The notes under the pieces: generated by a model
Seen by the model: the letters and a program-made list of their open reading frames with translations, nothing else
Told to the model about the DNA's origin: nothing
Databases searched by the model: none
Assembly: GCF_014647255.1 (NCBI RefSeq)
Contig: NZ_BMOV01000002.1
Location: forward strand, 434,001-498,000
Reading direction: 5' to 3'
Length of the DNA: 64,000 nucleotides
Origin: Iodidimonas muriae
GTDB lineage: Bacteria; Pseudomonadota; Alphaproteobacteria; Sphingomonadales; Rhodothalassiaceae
Part shown: in pieces, positions 1 through 8,532 of the stretch
How the letters are laid out: every line of letters begins with the position of its first letter
Position numbering within the stretch: position 1 is the first letter of the stretch
Program-made: the position numbers and the translations under genes

Positions 1-172
1 GCGGCATTTTGATATCGAGAACCGCAAGATCGGCAGGCTTTTCGCTGAGCGCAGACAGAGCCTTATCGCCATCGGGATAGGTGCGCACCATAAAGCCTTC
101 CGCTTCCAGTGCCACAGAGACCGAGGTGAGAATATTGCGATCATCATCGACCAGCGCGATTGTCGAGGTCAT
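1..172 (-). CDS. chvI: ChvI-type response regulator, N-terminal receiver part (cut by window edge)
   Basis: Only the first 57 residues lie in the window; the gene runs off the left edge. The visible part is a CheY-like receiver: the acidic pocket VDDD is at residues 8-11 and the likely phosphoacceptor is Asp53 in VLDIKMP. The N-terminus, with [15 protein letters not shown], closely resembles ChvI, the response regulator of the ChvG-ChvI two-component system that controls envelope, acid and exopolysaccharide responses in alphaproteobacteria. The ATG at 172 follows a strong AGGAG ribosome binding site. The DNA-binding domain and the partner kinase are not visible, so the assignment to ChvI rather than another OmpR-family regulator rests on N-terminal similarity alone. 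Confidence 0.8.
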   Translation of the reverse strand, partial: MTSTIALVDDDRNILTSVSVALEAEGFMVRTYPDGDKALSALSEKPADLAVLDIKMP

Positions 173-334
173 GGCAGGCTCCTGTTTAGGCCGCGTGTAT
201 TTTGTGTTGTGATCCAATGGGATCATCGTCTTAAGCGCGCTAACAGCGTATTGCGACAAAAGCGTGGCGTCCAGCACGCAATGGGCACAAGACTGGGCGT
301 TGAAAAGCGATTGAAAAGAGAAAAGACGGTCTGG

Positions 335-616
335 TTATACGCGAATATCGATGATTTGCCCCAATCTTTGAAAGGCCGGTCCTTCTGAAGGACGTCCCAC
401 CGCTTCCCGCCCGAATTGCGCCAAGGTTTGCGACAGATCTTGCCGGGCCTGATCAATTTCCAAATCTGTCGAGGCATTGTCTGCCCGCCCCGTTTCCGAT
501 GTCGGTTCCTCCGGATTGCGGCGGGTAAAATTGTCTGTCCGCGCCGGTTGCGGGTCCGGGCGGGCGGCTTTGGTTAACGGGGCCAAAAGCGCAGACAAAG
601 GGGTAGGGCTTGCCAC
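335..616 (-). CDS. Small hypothetical protein, 93 aa
   Basis: This frame starts with GTG at 616, preceded by a good AGGAG ribosome binding site. The product is soluble-looking, with no signal peptide or membrane segment. The first 50 residues are Pro/Arg/Thr-rich and probably disordered. The second half (about residues 50-93) could form an amphipathic helix and ends in RLGQIIDIRV. It lies between the ccm cluster and chvI on the same strand but with gaps of over 100 bases on either side. I do not recognise the family. The ribosome binding site is the main reason to believe it is real. Confidence 0.55.
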   Translation of the reverse strand: MASPTPLSALLAPLTKAARPDPQPARTDNFTRRNPEEPTSETGRADNASTDLEIDQARQDLSQTLAQFGREAVGRPSEGPAFQRLGQIIDIRV

Positions 617-719
617 GATAGTCTCCTGTTATCCAACGCTTTGGCGGTGATCGAAGTCCATGCATATTGGCCTTCTCAGACCTGCAAAGGCACGGCTCTC
701 CGGTCAGCGCTTGGCGCTG

Positions 720-1865
720 TTATCTCGACAGAGTATTCAGGTGACGGTCGATTTCTTCGAGGCGATCCGGCGGTGCAACGCTGCGCGCCCGGTCCAGCGC
801 GTTCCTCGCGCTCTCCTCATCTCCCAGAACCATATACGCTTTGGCCAGTTGAAGCCAACCCTCAAAATCATCGGGCCGGGCTTCCAATTTGGCGGCAAGC
901 CGGTCCACCATGCCGGTGATCATGGCAGTGCGCTCGTCTTCAGACATTTGGGATGCTGCATCAATACTGGCGGCATCAAGGGCGGGAAGCCCGCTTTGTT
1001 CGCCCTGTCTTGCAAGGGACTGGCGCTGTTCAAGCGCCGCTTCCAGCCGGGCTACACGGGCGCTTAAATCGGCCCGCCAAGGGGCGTCGTCGGGGCTGTT
1101 TGCCAAAAGATCGCTCCAGCGCGTGAGGGCTTCACGGGGGCGATCATTTTGCAACAATCCCAAGCCCACATAATAATGGGCGGTGGCATTCTGGGGATCG
1201 CGGTTCAGCGCCCGCGCAAAGGCCAGATCGGCGGCGGGCGTGATGCGGCCTTCGGCAACCGAAATCAACGCTTCGCCAAGCCGGGCCTGAAGCTCGGCAT
1301 CATCGGGGGCAAGCCGGACAGCCTGCCTATAGGCGCGGACAGCGCGTTGTGGCTGATCGGCGCGAAAGGCTGTGCGCCCCAACAAGACCCACCCGTCCAG
1401 ACGGTCAGGCTGATCTTTCAAACGCGCTTCCAATTGATCGAGCAGAGCAGCGATATCGGGTCCGCCATCGGCGGTGGCGGACTGGGCGATGGCGGTTGCC
1501 GATGGAGCCGGGGCGCTTTTGGTGCCCGGCGCACCCAGATGCCGGTATAGCGGATAAGACAGGGCCAAAAGAATGGCCACCCCCATCAAAATGGCAAAGG
1601 GATGGGAAGCACTTTGCCGGGTGCTCTCGCTATATTTTGGGCTGTCCAGCGCCAAGATCCGCCGTTCAATCTCGATCCGGGCTGCGCGGGCTTCTTCGGC
1701 ACCGATCAAGGCGCGGTTCTGATCTGCTTCCAGTTCTGATAATTGCTGGCGATAAATGGCCAGATCACCGGCTTTCCGGTCTCCTGATCGTGGAGTACGG
1801 AACAGGGCAAAGGCGGTAAGAGCCAAGGCGAAGGCCGCCATGCCGAGGAAAATAATCAGGGTCAA
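720..1865 (-). CDS. ccmI: Cytochrome c biogenesis protein CcmI (CycH), TPR protein
   Basis: CcmI holds apocytochrome c in the periplasm and hands it to the CcmF/CcmH heme-ligation module. The 381-residue product has an N-terminal membrane segment (about residues 2-20), a cytoplasmic helical loop, a second membrane segment (about 95-115), then a periplasmic region with TPR-like repeats such as the stretch around GWVLLGRTAFRADQPQRAV and a C-terminal TPR (GWLQLAKAYMVLGDEESARN). The start taken here is a TTG at 1865, overlapping the TGA of ccmH by 2 bases, with an AAGGAGG site just upstream inside ccmH. A longer in-frame reading exists but its extra residues are out-of-frame ccmH sequence. It is the last gene of the ccm cluster. 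Confidence 0.9.
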   Translation of the reverse strand: MTLIIFLGMAAFALALTAFALFRTPRSGDRKAGDLAIYRQQLSELEADQNRALIGAEEARAARIEIERRILALDSPKYSESTRQSASHPFAILMGVAILLALSYPLYRHLGAPGTKSAPAPSATAIAQSATADGGPDIAALLDQLEARLKDQPDRLDGWVLLGRTAFRADQPQRAVRAYRQAVRLAPDDAELQARLGEALISVAEGRITPAADLAFARALNRDPQNATAHYYVGLGLLQNDRPREALTRWSDLLANSPDDAPWRADLSARVARLEAALEQRQSLARQGEQSGLPALDAASIDAASQMSEDERTAMITGMVDRLAAKLEARPDDFEGWLQLAKAYMVLGDEESARNALDRARSVAPPDRLEEIDRHLNTLSR

Positions 1866-2377
1866 GGCTGGCCTCCTTCTTGATCCAGCAGGGCAGCCAG
1901 TCGGGTCTTTTCTTCCTCGCTCAAGGGACGAGGCTCTATGGATGTTTTGCGGCGGACACCTTTTGCCCTGATCCATAAGCCGGTCAATGTGGCCAATAAC
2001 AGGAATGGTGGGAACACCCATAGGGCTAGGGTGCGCAGATTGAACGGCGGCTTGAGCAAGACCCAGTCCCCATAACGCGCCACCAGAAAGGCTTCCACCT
2101 GATCGCGGTCTTTGCCCAAAGCCACCTGTTGGCGCACCAGCACGCGCAAATCGCGGGCCAGATCCGCATTGGAATCTTCAATGGACTGGTTCTGGCAGAC
2201 AAGGCAGCGGATGCCCGCCATGATTTCCCGGGCCCGGGCTTCTTTTTGCGGATCGGCAAGGGGGGCATCGTCCACCGCCACCGCTTGGGCGGTAAACGGC
2301 AGGACAAAAAGCAGCACGGCCATCAGGCGCACACTTTGGGCAAAGCCGAAGCGCATATTGTGCCAGCCGCGGATCAT
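1862..2377 (-). CDS. ccmH: Cytochrome c-type biogenesis protein CcmH (CcmL-type)
   Basis: CcmH is a membrane-anchored periplasmic thiol oxidoreductase that keeps the CXXCH cysteines of apocytochrome c reduced for heme attachment. The family signature RCLVCQNQS is present, with the redox pair Cys58 and Cys61. A signal/anchor segment lies near residues 18-33 and a C-terminal membrane helix at about 117-135. At 171 residues it is the short CcmH form, with the TPR part encoded separately by ccmI. The ATG at 2377 overlaps the ccmG stop as ATGA, implying translational coupling. Confidence 0.94.
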   Translation of the reverse strand: MIRGWHNMRFGFAQSVRLMAVLLFVLPFTAQAVAVDDAPLADPQKEARAREIMAGIRCLVCQNQSIEDSNADLARDLRVLVRQQVALGKDRDQVEAFLVARYGDWVLLKPPFNLRTLALWVFPPFLLLATLTGLWIRAKGVRRKTSIEPRPLSEEEKTRLAALLDQEGGQP

Positions 2378-2901
2378 TGTGCGCTTGCCTTTTCGATCAC
2401 GGCGCGCAGCTCTGCGCGGTTTTGCGGTAAAACCGGCCCGATCTGTTTGTATAAAATGCGGCCATCTCCGGAAATCACATAGCTTTCCGGCACCCCGTAA
2501 ACGCCAAAATCAATGCCTACACGGCCATCCCGGTCTGCACCGATCTGTTTATAGGGATTGCCCAATTCTCCCAAAAACGCGAGGGCGTCTTCCGGGTCGT
2601 CTTTATAATTCAGGCCAAAGATCGTCAGACCTTCGCGGGCCAGATCCATCAAAAAGGGATGCTCGATGCGGCATGGCGCGCACCATGAGGCAAAGACATT
2701 CACCAGCACCACATCGCCCGATGCCAGATCGGTATTGGAAAGGCCCGTGCCTTTGTCCCACAAGGGCGGCAGATCAAAGGAAGGCACCGGCTGGTCGATC
2801 AAGGCAGAGGGAATGTCGCGCGGCTTCAGGCTCAGGCCCACAGCGAGTGCGGCTGCAAGGGCGGCAAAGACGATCAGCGGCACCCAAACAATGGGACGCA
2901 T
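2374..2901 (-). CDS. ccmG: Thiol:disulfide interchange protein CcmG (DsbE)
   Basis: CcmG is a membrane-tethered thioredoxin-fold protein that supplies electrons to apocytochrome c and CcmH. The 175-residue product has one N-terminal membrane anchor (about residues 6-25) and the active site WCAPC with Cys74 and Cys77. Further on it has the cis-proline region GVYGVPESYVI typical of the family. The ATG at 2901 is chosen because it has an AAAGGAG site 8 bases upstream; a GTG three codons earlier sits inside the ribosome binding site spacing. It lies 16 bases after ccmF and overlaps ccmH by 4 bases. Confidence 0.94.
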   Translation of the reverse strand: MRPIVWVPLIVFAALAAALAVGLSLKPRDIPSALIDQPVPSFDLPPLWDKGTGLSNTDLASGDVVLVNVFASWCAPCRIEHPFLMDLAREGLTIFGLNYKDDPEDALAFLGELGNPYKQIGADRDGRVGIDFGVYGVPESYVISGDGRILYKQIGPVLPQNRAELRAVIEKASAQ

Positions 2902-2917
2902 GGGCGGCACTCCTTTC

Positions 2918-4912
2918 CTATTCAGCGGGGTCCATAAGCGGTTTTTGGGGAAGGCTTTTGGCCTTGCGCTTTGGGGCTCCCACCCGCAAGCGCCGGTCGC
3001 TCAAAGAAAAGGCCCCGCCCAGTACCATCAGGCACACACCCAGCCAGATCCACGAAATCAACGGTTTGAAATAAAGCCGCGCCGACCATCGGCCATCCCC
3101 GTCGGGATCACCCACCACCGCATAAAGATCGCCCCCGATCAGCGGATAAATGGCCGCTTCGGTGGTTTCCATGGGCGGAGAAGAGAAGCTGCGCTGCTCT
3201 GGATAGAGATCGGTAAGAAATGCGCCATTCTTTTGCACGGAAAACTGGCCGCGAACGGCGGTGTAATTGGGGCCGGCCACCGGCTCTACGCCTTGAAAGG
3301 TCATGTCATAGGCGCCAACGGCTACCGTATCGCCGGGGGCCAGAAGAACCAGTTTTTCAACCGTCCAGCTTTCCGATGCGGTGATCCCGAATACCAAGAA
3401 ACCAAGGCCAAGATGGGCCAGCCACATGCCCCAAACGCCGCGCGGCAGGCCGAAAAGGCGGCGCAGGGCCTTTGCGAAGGGTGTCCGGCCTATTTGTGCT
3501 TTTTGCGCCATATCCACCGCAATGGCTCCCAAAAGCCATCCCGCCAGACCAAAGCCCGCAAAGGCCATCACCGGCCCCGCGCCCCAGATTATCCAAGCCA
3601 GCAAGACCGCAATAAATGCCGTTGTGATGGCTGGCCATAAAAGCTTCGCCGCGCGGCTTAGATTGCCGCGTTTCCATGCAAGTAAAGGCCCAAAGCCAAG
3701 GGCAACCAGCAAGAGCGACATCAATGGCACGAAGCTGATTTCAAAAAAGGGCGGGCCTACAGAAACTTTGGCCCCGGTCAGCGTATCGAGAAACAGCGGA
3801 TAAAGCGTGCCCACAAACACCACCGCCGCGGCAATGGACAACAGCACATTATTGAGCACCAAAGCCCCTTCGCGGCTGATGGGGGCAAAGAGTCCGCCCG
3901 GCTCCAAGGCTTGGGCGCGCCATGCATAAAGTGCCAGCGAGCCGCCAATGGAGACGCCCAGCAAGATCAGAATGAACACGCCCCGTTCGGGATCAACGGC
4001 AAAGGCATGGACCGAGGTCAAAACGCCGGAGCGCACAAGGAAGGTGCCAAGCAGGCTCATGGAAAAGCTGAGAATGGCCAAAAGAACGGTCCAGCGCTTT
4101 AAAGCATCGCGTTTTTCCATCACAATGGCGGAATGTAAAAGCGCCGTTGCCGCAAGCCACGGCATGAAGCTGGCATTTTCCACGGGGTCCCAAAACCACC
4201 AGCCACCCCAACCCAGTTCGTAATAGGCCCACCATGATCCCAAGGCAATGCCGGCTGACAGGGCCATCCATGCCAGCAAAACCCAGGGCCGCACCCAACG
4301 CGCCCAAACCGGCCCCAAGCGCCCTTCAATGAGTGCCGCCACAGCAAAGGAAAAGGCCACCGACAGGCCCACATAGCCCAAATATAAAAGCGGCGGGTGA
4401 AAGGCCAGACCGGGATCTTGTAGCAAAGGATTGAGGCCGCGCCCTTCCAAGGGGGCAGGCAGCAACCGTTCAAACGGATTGGAGGTGAACAGCATGAACA
4501 GCAAAAATGCCACGGCGATCATCGCCTGCACCGCGAGCACCCGTGCCCGAAAGCTTGGGGGAAGGGCGCGGCCAAACAGCGCTACAAGGCTGCCAAACAG
4601 CGTCAGGATCAGCACCCACAAAACCAGCGAGCCTTCGTGATTGCCCCACACGCCGGAAATTTTATAAAGCACAGGCTTCAGGCTATGGGAATTTTCCGCC
4701 ACATTCAGTACGGAAAAATCCGATATCAGATAAGCGTGCATCAAGGCGGCGAAGGCGATGGCGACAAACAAGAATTGGCCCAGCATCAAAGGCCCGGAAA
4801 GCGCTATCAGGCGGCCATTGGTGCGGGCCGCCCCATAAAGTGGCACAGTGGCGGCAATCACGCCCAAAAGCAGCGCCAAGATTAGTGCAAAATGGCCAAT
4901 TTCAGGGATCAT
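2918..4912 (-). CDS. ccmF: Heme lyase subunit CcmF
   Basis: CcmF is the large polytopic subunit of the holocytochrome c synthetase; it receives heme from holo-CcmE and attaches it to apocytochrome c. The 664-residue protein, normal for the family, has more than a dozen hydrophobic segments. The heme-handling WWD region is clear at WGGWWFWDPVENASFMPW, and conserved histidines lie in the flanking loops (AFHPPLLYLGYVG upstream). The C-terminal part contains the periplasmic domain with PEQRSF typical of CcmF. The ATG at 4912 overlaps the ccmE stop as ATGA. Confidence 0.96.
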   Translation of the reverse strand: MIPEIGHFALILALLLGVIAATVPLYGAARTNGRLIALSGPLMLGQFLFVAIAFAALMHAYLISDFSVLNVAENSHSLKPVLYKISGVWGNHEGSLVLWVLILTLFGSLVALFGRALPPSFRARVLAVQAMIAVAFLLFMLFTSNPFERLLPAPLEGRGLNPLLQDPGLAFHPPLLYLGYVGLSVAFSFAVAALIEGRLGPVWARWVRPWVLLAWMALSAGIALGSWWAYYELGWGGWWFWDPVENASFMPWLAATALLHSAIVMEKRDALKRWTVLLAILSFSMSLLGTFLVRSGVLTSVHAFAVDPERGVFILILLGVSIGGSLALYAWRAQALEPGGLFAPISREGALVLNNVLLSIAAAVVFVGTLYPLFLDTLTGAKVSVGPPFFEISFVPLMSLLLVALGFGPLLAWKRGNLSRAAKLLWPAITTAFIAVLLAWIIWGAGPVMAFAGFGLAGWLLGAIAVDMAQKAQIGRTPFAKALRRLFGLPRGVWGMWLAHLGLGFLVFGITASESWTVEKLVLLAPGDTVAVGAYDMTFQGVEPVAGPNYTAVRGQFSVQKNGAFLTDLYPEQRSFSSPPMETTEAAIYPLIGGDLYAVVGDPDGDGRWSARLYFKPLISWIWLGVCLMVLGGAFSLSDRRLRVGAPKRKAKSLPQKPLMDPAE

Positions 4913-5394
4913 GGCGTTTTTCCCGAAGGGGTGGCGCCATCGGGATGTCCGCGTTCCTTGATGGCGTCATAGACCTCTTTTGGCATATAGGTTTCATCAT
5001 GCTTGGCCAACACCCGGTCGGCAATGAACAGCCCGTTTTCATCCAAACGGCCATCGGCAATGATGCCCTGACCTTCGCGGAACAGATCCGGTAAAATGCC
5101 CGTATAGTGAACCATCAGGGCGTTTTCACCATCGCTGACGGAAAAACGCACGCTCATCCCGTCGGGCAGCCTTACCAGCGACTCTGTTTCTACCAGCCCC
5201 CCCAGACGGAAGGCCCGCCCCGGCTCAGGGGCTTCATCGGCCACATCGCTGGGGAGCCGGAAATATAAAAGCTGCTCGTCCAGTGCGCGAAAAATCAGAA
5301 AAGCCGCCAGCGCCAATGTCAGCAAAGCCAGCACCGTCAACCAAAAGCGTCGGCGCTTGCGAGTCCAGGCTTTTTGTCCGCGCAGGGCTGTCAT
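4909..5394 (-). CDS. ccmE: Periplasmic heme chaperone CcmE
   Basis: CcmE binds heme covalently through a histidine, receives it from CcmABCD and passes it to CcmF. The 161-residue product has a basic N-terminus and one membrane anchor (about residues 17-37), followed by an OB-fold-like beta domain. The heme-binding motif reads LAKHDETYMP, with His132 as the covalent ligand and Tyr136 as the usual axial ligand. The short C-terminal tail is Pro/Gly-rich and flexible. Both its neighbours overlap it by 4 bases (ccmD upstream, ccmF downstream). Confidence 0.96.
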   Translation of the reverse strand: MTALRGQKAWTRKRRRFWLTVLALLTLALAAFLIFRALDEQLLYFRLPSDVADEAPEPGRAFRLGGLVETESLVRLPDGMSVRFSVSDGENALMVHYTGILPDLFREGQGIIADGRLDENGLFIADRVLAKHDETYMPKEVYDAIKERGHPDGATPSGKTP

Positions 5395-5594
5395 GGCTGT
5401 ACCTTAGAAGATGTGCCAAGGGTGGCGCCGGGGCGGCGACGCGGTTGGGCGGCCTTTAAGGCATCGGCCCGATGGCTGCGTGTTTTCTGTGTCCGCCAGC
5501 TCACAATGCCAAGCCCCAAAAGCACGATCAAAACAAGGCCATAGCAAGCCCAGATATAGGCTCCATAGCCGCCCATGGAGAGAAAATCATTCAT
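5391..5594 (-). CDS. ccmD: Heme exporter small subunit CcmD
   Basis: CcmD is a small single-span protein that helps release holo-CcmE from the CcmABC complex. The 67-residue product opens with MGGYGAYIWACYG, the family's conserved MGGY/ICYG-like start, then a single membrane helix (about residues 12-33) and a basic cytoplasmic tail. Its position between ccmC and ccmE, with 4-base ATGA overlaps on both sides, confirms the call. At 67 residues it is near the usual length. Confidence 0.92.
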   Translation of the reverse strand: MNDFLSMGGYGAYIWACYGLVLIVLLGLGIVSWRTQKTRSHRADALKAAQPRRRPGATLGTSSKVQP

Positions 5595-6340
5595 GGCTGC
5601 TCTTCTTTCGGAGAGGCGGATCGGGGGGCTTCCCCGGCATAGCGCAACGCATTGAGACGGATCGCGGCCAATTCACCCTTTATCCGCCACAAAAACACCG
5701 TGAAGAAATAGAACTGGAAGGCGGCCAGCATCACATAAAGCGGTGGCCTCATGCTGGGGTCGATGCTTGGCCCATCGGCGCGAAACAGGCTGGCGGGCTG
5801 GTGCAAGGTGGTCCACCAGTCCACGGAAAATTTGATGATAGGGATGTTGATCACCCCCACAAGAGCCAGAATAGCCGCAGCCCGGGCGGCTTTCGAGCGA
5901 TCCTCGAAGGCTCCCCAAATGGCCATATAGCCAAGATAAAGGAAAAACAGCACCAGCACCGAGGTCAGCCGTGCATCCCACACCCACCATGCGCCCCACA
6001 TGGGCTTGCCCCATAAAGATCCGGTGACCAGCGCAAGGCCGGTAAAGGCAAGGCCGATGGGGGCCGCTGCTTTGCCGGCCACATCCGCTAAAGGGTGTCG
6101 CCATACAAGGGTGGAAAACCCAGCAGCAGCGACAATCATATAGCAAAACAGGGCCATATAGGCGCTGGGCACATGGATATACATGATGCGCACCGTGTCG
6201 CCTTGTTGATAATCGGCAGGGGAGGCCACAAGCGCCAGATACAACCCCACGGCCAAAAGCCCCACGGTCAAAGGCAGGGTGAGAGGCAGGATTTTATCTG
6301 CCAGCCGGATAAAACGGGCCGGATTCGCAAACCAGTGCAT
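5591..6340 (-). CDS. ccmC: Heme exporter protein CcmC
   Basis: CcmC is the polytopic membrane protein that presents heme to CcmE on the outer face of the inner membrane. The 249-residue product has six membrane segments and the tryptophan-rich WWD motif WGAWWVWDARLTS, with conserved flanking histidines (YIHVPSAYMA and the VDWWTTLHQ region). The ATG at 6340 (MHWFANP) is taken as the start; a longer reading begins with a TTG but adds 13 residues not typical of the family. It follows ccmB after a 165-base gap, the longest inside the cluster, and overlaps ccmD by 4 bases. Confidence 0.95.
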   Translation of the reverse strand: MHWFANPARFIRLADKILPLTLPLTVGLLAVGLYLALVASPADYQQGDTVRIMYIHVPSAYMALFCYMIVAAAGFSTLVWRHPLADVAGKAAAPIGLAFTGLALVTGSLWGKPMWGAWWVWDARLTSVLVLFFLYLGYMAIWGAFEDRSKAARAAAILALVGVINIPIIKFSVDWWTTLHQPASLFRADGPSIDPSMRPPLYVMLAAFQFYFFTVFLWRIKGELAAIRLNALRYAGEAPRSASPKEEQP

Positions 6341-6505
6341 GATCTGTGCTCTACCCTTCCAAATGGCCGCCCGCAACAAAATGCGGCAGGGTGCGGCATG
6401 ATGGCTCTGTTTTTCCTATCGTGCCAATATAGGCTCTTCTGTGCATGCTGCCAGCGTCATTCCAAAGCCGGATGCAAAGCGTGGTCTTCATTCCAGCGCC
6501 AAGTT

Positions 6506-7174
6506 TCACTCAAGTGCGAGGCGCAAGGCACCGCCGGCTGCCAGCGGGCCCAAAACCGCAAAGATCAGGCTCAGGCTCCCCAGAAAGGACATATTGGCCG
6601 ATACCGATCCAAGGCCGGAAACAGCCTCTACCGCCCCCACGCCGAAGATCAATGTGGGGATATAAAGCGGCAGCACCAGAAGCGCAATCAAAGCCCCGCC
6701 GCGCCGCACCGCCACAGCAAGGGCAGCGGCGGCGGCCCCGATCAGGCTAAGAGCCGGGGTGCCGACTAAAAGGGCAATCAAAACCACGCGCATGCTGGCT
6801 CCATCCAAATGCAGCATCAGCCCGAAGAGCGGCGATAAAATCACCAAAGGCAGCAACATGGACAGCCAATGGGCCAGCGCTTTTGCCAGCGCCACCAAAG
6901 ATAAAGGCAATGGGCCCAATGTTAGCGAGTCCAGCGAGCCATCCTCGAAATCCGCTTGAAACATCCGGTCCAGCGATAGCAGCGCTGCCAAAAGCGCAGC
7001 GATCCACAAAACCCCGCCAGCGATGCGCGCCAGTATTTCAGCATCCGGTCCCACACCAAAGGGAAACAGGCTGATGGTGATGGCGTAAAAGGCGATCACC
7101 AATCCCGCTGCGCCGCCCTGTGCATAGCCAAGGCGCATATCGCGCAGGATCAACGAGAAGAAAGCAGCCAGCAT
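6506..7174 (-). CDS. ccmB: Heme ABC exporter permease CcmB
   Basis: CcmB is the membrane component that pairs with the ATPase CcmA; ATP hydrolysis drives release of holo-CcmE. The 222-residue product has six hydrophobic segments and family features such as FPFGVGPD and the DRMFQADFEDGSLDSL loop. It starts 6 bases after the ccmA stop. After it comes a 165-base stretch before ccmC in which I see no gene. Confidence 0.95.
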   Translation of the reverse strand: MLAAFFSLILRDMRLGYAQGGAAGLVIAFYAITISLFPFGVGPDAEILARIAGGVLWIAALLAALLSLDRMFQADFEDGSLDSLTLGPLPLSLVALAKALAHWLSMLLPLVILSPLFGLMLHLDGASMRVVLIALLVGTPALSLIGAAAAALAVAVRRGGALIALLVLPLYIPTLIFGVGAVEAVSGLGSVSANMSFLGSLSLIFAVLGPLAAGGALRLALE

Positions 7175-7180
7175 GACCGG

Positions 7181-7888
7181 TCAGTCCTCGAAAGCCAAAA
7201 GGGGATCATGGGCCATATGCTGTGCCTCTGGTTGGAAATCGCGCAGATCAAGGTTTGCCCCGTCCACGCCAAGGGGGGTGTGGGTGGCGATCACCGCCAT
7301 GCCGCCGTTTTGCACATGGGTCTGGATCAGGCCCGTCAATCGATGTTGATTGTCGCTATCCAGCGCCACAGTGGGTTCATCCAGCAGCCATAAGGGGCGC
7401 GGAGCCACCAATAGCCGCGCCAAAGACACTCGTCTTTGTTGTCCGGCGGATAAGGCCCCGACCGGCAGATGCGCCAGAGCTTCAAGGTCCAGAGCTTCAA
7501 GGCTTGCCTCCAGCCGGTCCTCTGCGCCGCCCAGATAACGCGCCCAAAAGCGCAGATTGTCGGTTACGGAAAAGGCCGCTTTCATGCCGGAGCTGTGGCC
7601 CACATAATGCACCTGTTCCGATAATCCGGCCCCGGATGGGGGAACGGCCATGCCGCACCAGAAAAGCTGGCCTGCTTCTGGACGCGACAATCCGGCCAAA
7701 AGGCGCAACAGGCTGGTTTTGCCGCTGCCATTGGGACCGCGCAAGATCAGGATCCGGCCATGCTCAAGGGAAAAGTCCAGCCCGGCAAATAAGAAGCGCT
7801 GCCCGCGTCGGCAGGCCAATGCCTGTGCGTTCAGAGTGGTGCGCGCCTTCGGTGACGACGTGGGGTGTTTGGTTGGATGAAACATCAT
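7181..7888 (-). CDS. ccmA: Heme ABC exporter ATP-binding protein CcmA
   Basis: This is the ATPase of the CcmAB(C)D complex that releases heme-loaded CcmE. The 235-residue protein carries Walker A (GPNGSGKTS), the ABC signature (LSAGQQRR) and Walker B (LWLLDEPTVALD). It has an about 20-residue N-terminal extension rich in Ser/Thr/Pro before the usual start of the domain. It is the first gene of the ccm cluster; the promoter is probably in 7889-7971 or further upstream beyond the small gene at 7972-8085. Confidence 0.95.
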   Translation of the reverse strand: MMFHPTKHPTSSPKARTTLNAQALACRRGQRFLFAGLDFSLEHGRILILRGPNGSGKTSLLRLLAGLSRPEAGQLFWCGMAVPPSGAGLSEQVHYVGHSSGMKAAFSVTDNLRFWARYLGGAEDRLEASLEALDLEALAHLPVGALSAGQQRRVSLARLLVAPRPLWLLDEPTVALDSDNQHRLTGLIQTHVQNGGMAVIATHTPLGVDGANLDLRDFQPEAQHMAHDPLLAFED

Positions 7889-7971
7889 GGCCGCACCATA
7901 AGCGAAGGATCGGCGTGCGCCTATAGTCCTTAGCGCTGAACGGCTGATTTGGCCGAAAGAGGGGGGCGGAC

Positions 7972-8085
7972 CTAGAAGCTGCGCACGGCGATTACGACCA
8001 GTCCCGCCACCATGGCGCTATAGGCGATAAACCACAGATAGGCAATCAAACGACCTAAGGGCGTTAATGTGGTACGATGAAACAT
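7972..8085 (-). CDS. Predicted 37-aa single-span membrane microprotein
   Basis: This frame has an ATG at 8085 with an almost ideal TAGGAGG site 6 bases upstream and ends at a TAG. The translated product, starting MFHRTTLTPLGRL, has a short basic N-terminus and then one hydrophobic helix (about residues 13-33), ending VRSF. It is the first coding sequence upstream of ccmA on the same strand, 83 bases away, so it may share its promoter. I do not recognise a family. The strong ribosome binding site and clean membrane topology make it more than a chance frame. Confidence 0.55.
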   Translation of the reverse strand: MFHRTTLTPLGRLIAYLWFIAYSAMVAGLVVIAVRSF

Positions 8086-8522
8086 GAAAACCTCCTATAT
8101 GGCATATTTTCAAGGTTCTGATGACCAAAGGACGGCCCGCAATATAAAGGGCAGTCAGCCAGTGGATTGTGGCCGGTTTTGGACCATTCCAAATCCATTA
8201 CATGGCTTTATCTGGTGTTTGGGATGCTCACATTCACTGCACAGTTGATTGTGAGCCATGTGAAACCTTTTGGAGGGGACCAAAGAAGGAGATTTGTTTT
8301 GAATCTGTGGTTTTTGGGCGAAATACAGGCTATTTTGCCCCTTGCGCTTCTCTGAAAATGGCAGAAATTGGTGCTAAGAGAACACAATGCGCGTGAGTGC
8401 CATGCGATAACCCTTGAGGCGCGCCCGGATTTTTTGCATTAACACAGATAAATTCAGTATCGGCAAATTCAGCCCGTGATGCGCTTTACGCTCTAAAAGG
8501 CGCGTTCGTCCTTTCAAATATC
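8086..8522. other. Long intergenic region upstream of acnA
   Basis: About 440 bases separate the small membrane gene (minus) from acnA (plus), so promoters for both should lie here. The only clear structure is an inverted repeat GCTCACA ... TGTGAGC at 8226-8232 and 8250-8256, with a 17-base gap. Two short overlapping frames near 8167-8396 have no ribosome binding site or recognisable product and I do not treat them as genes. Confidence 0.5.
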
Positions 8523-8532
8523 AGGAGGCACC

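Noticed and set aside
8167-8396. Two overlapping short frames upstream of acnA
   Set aside because: No ribosome binding site, no recognisable motif, and they share the same bases in two frames.
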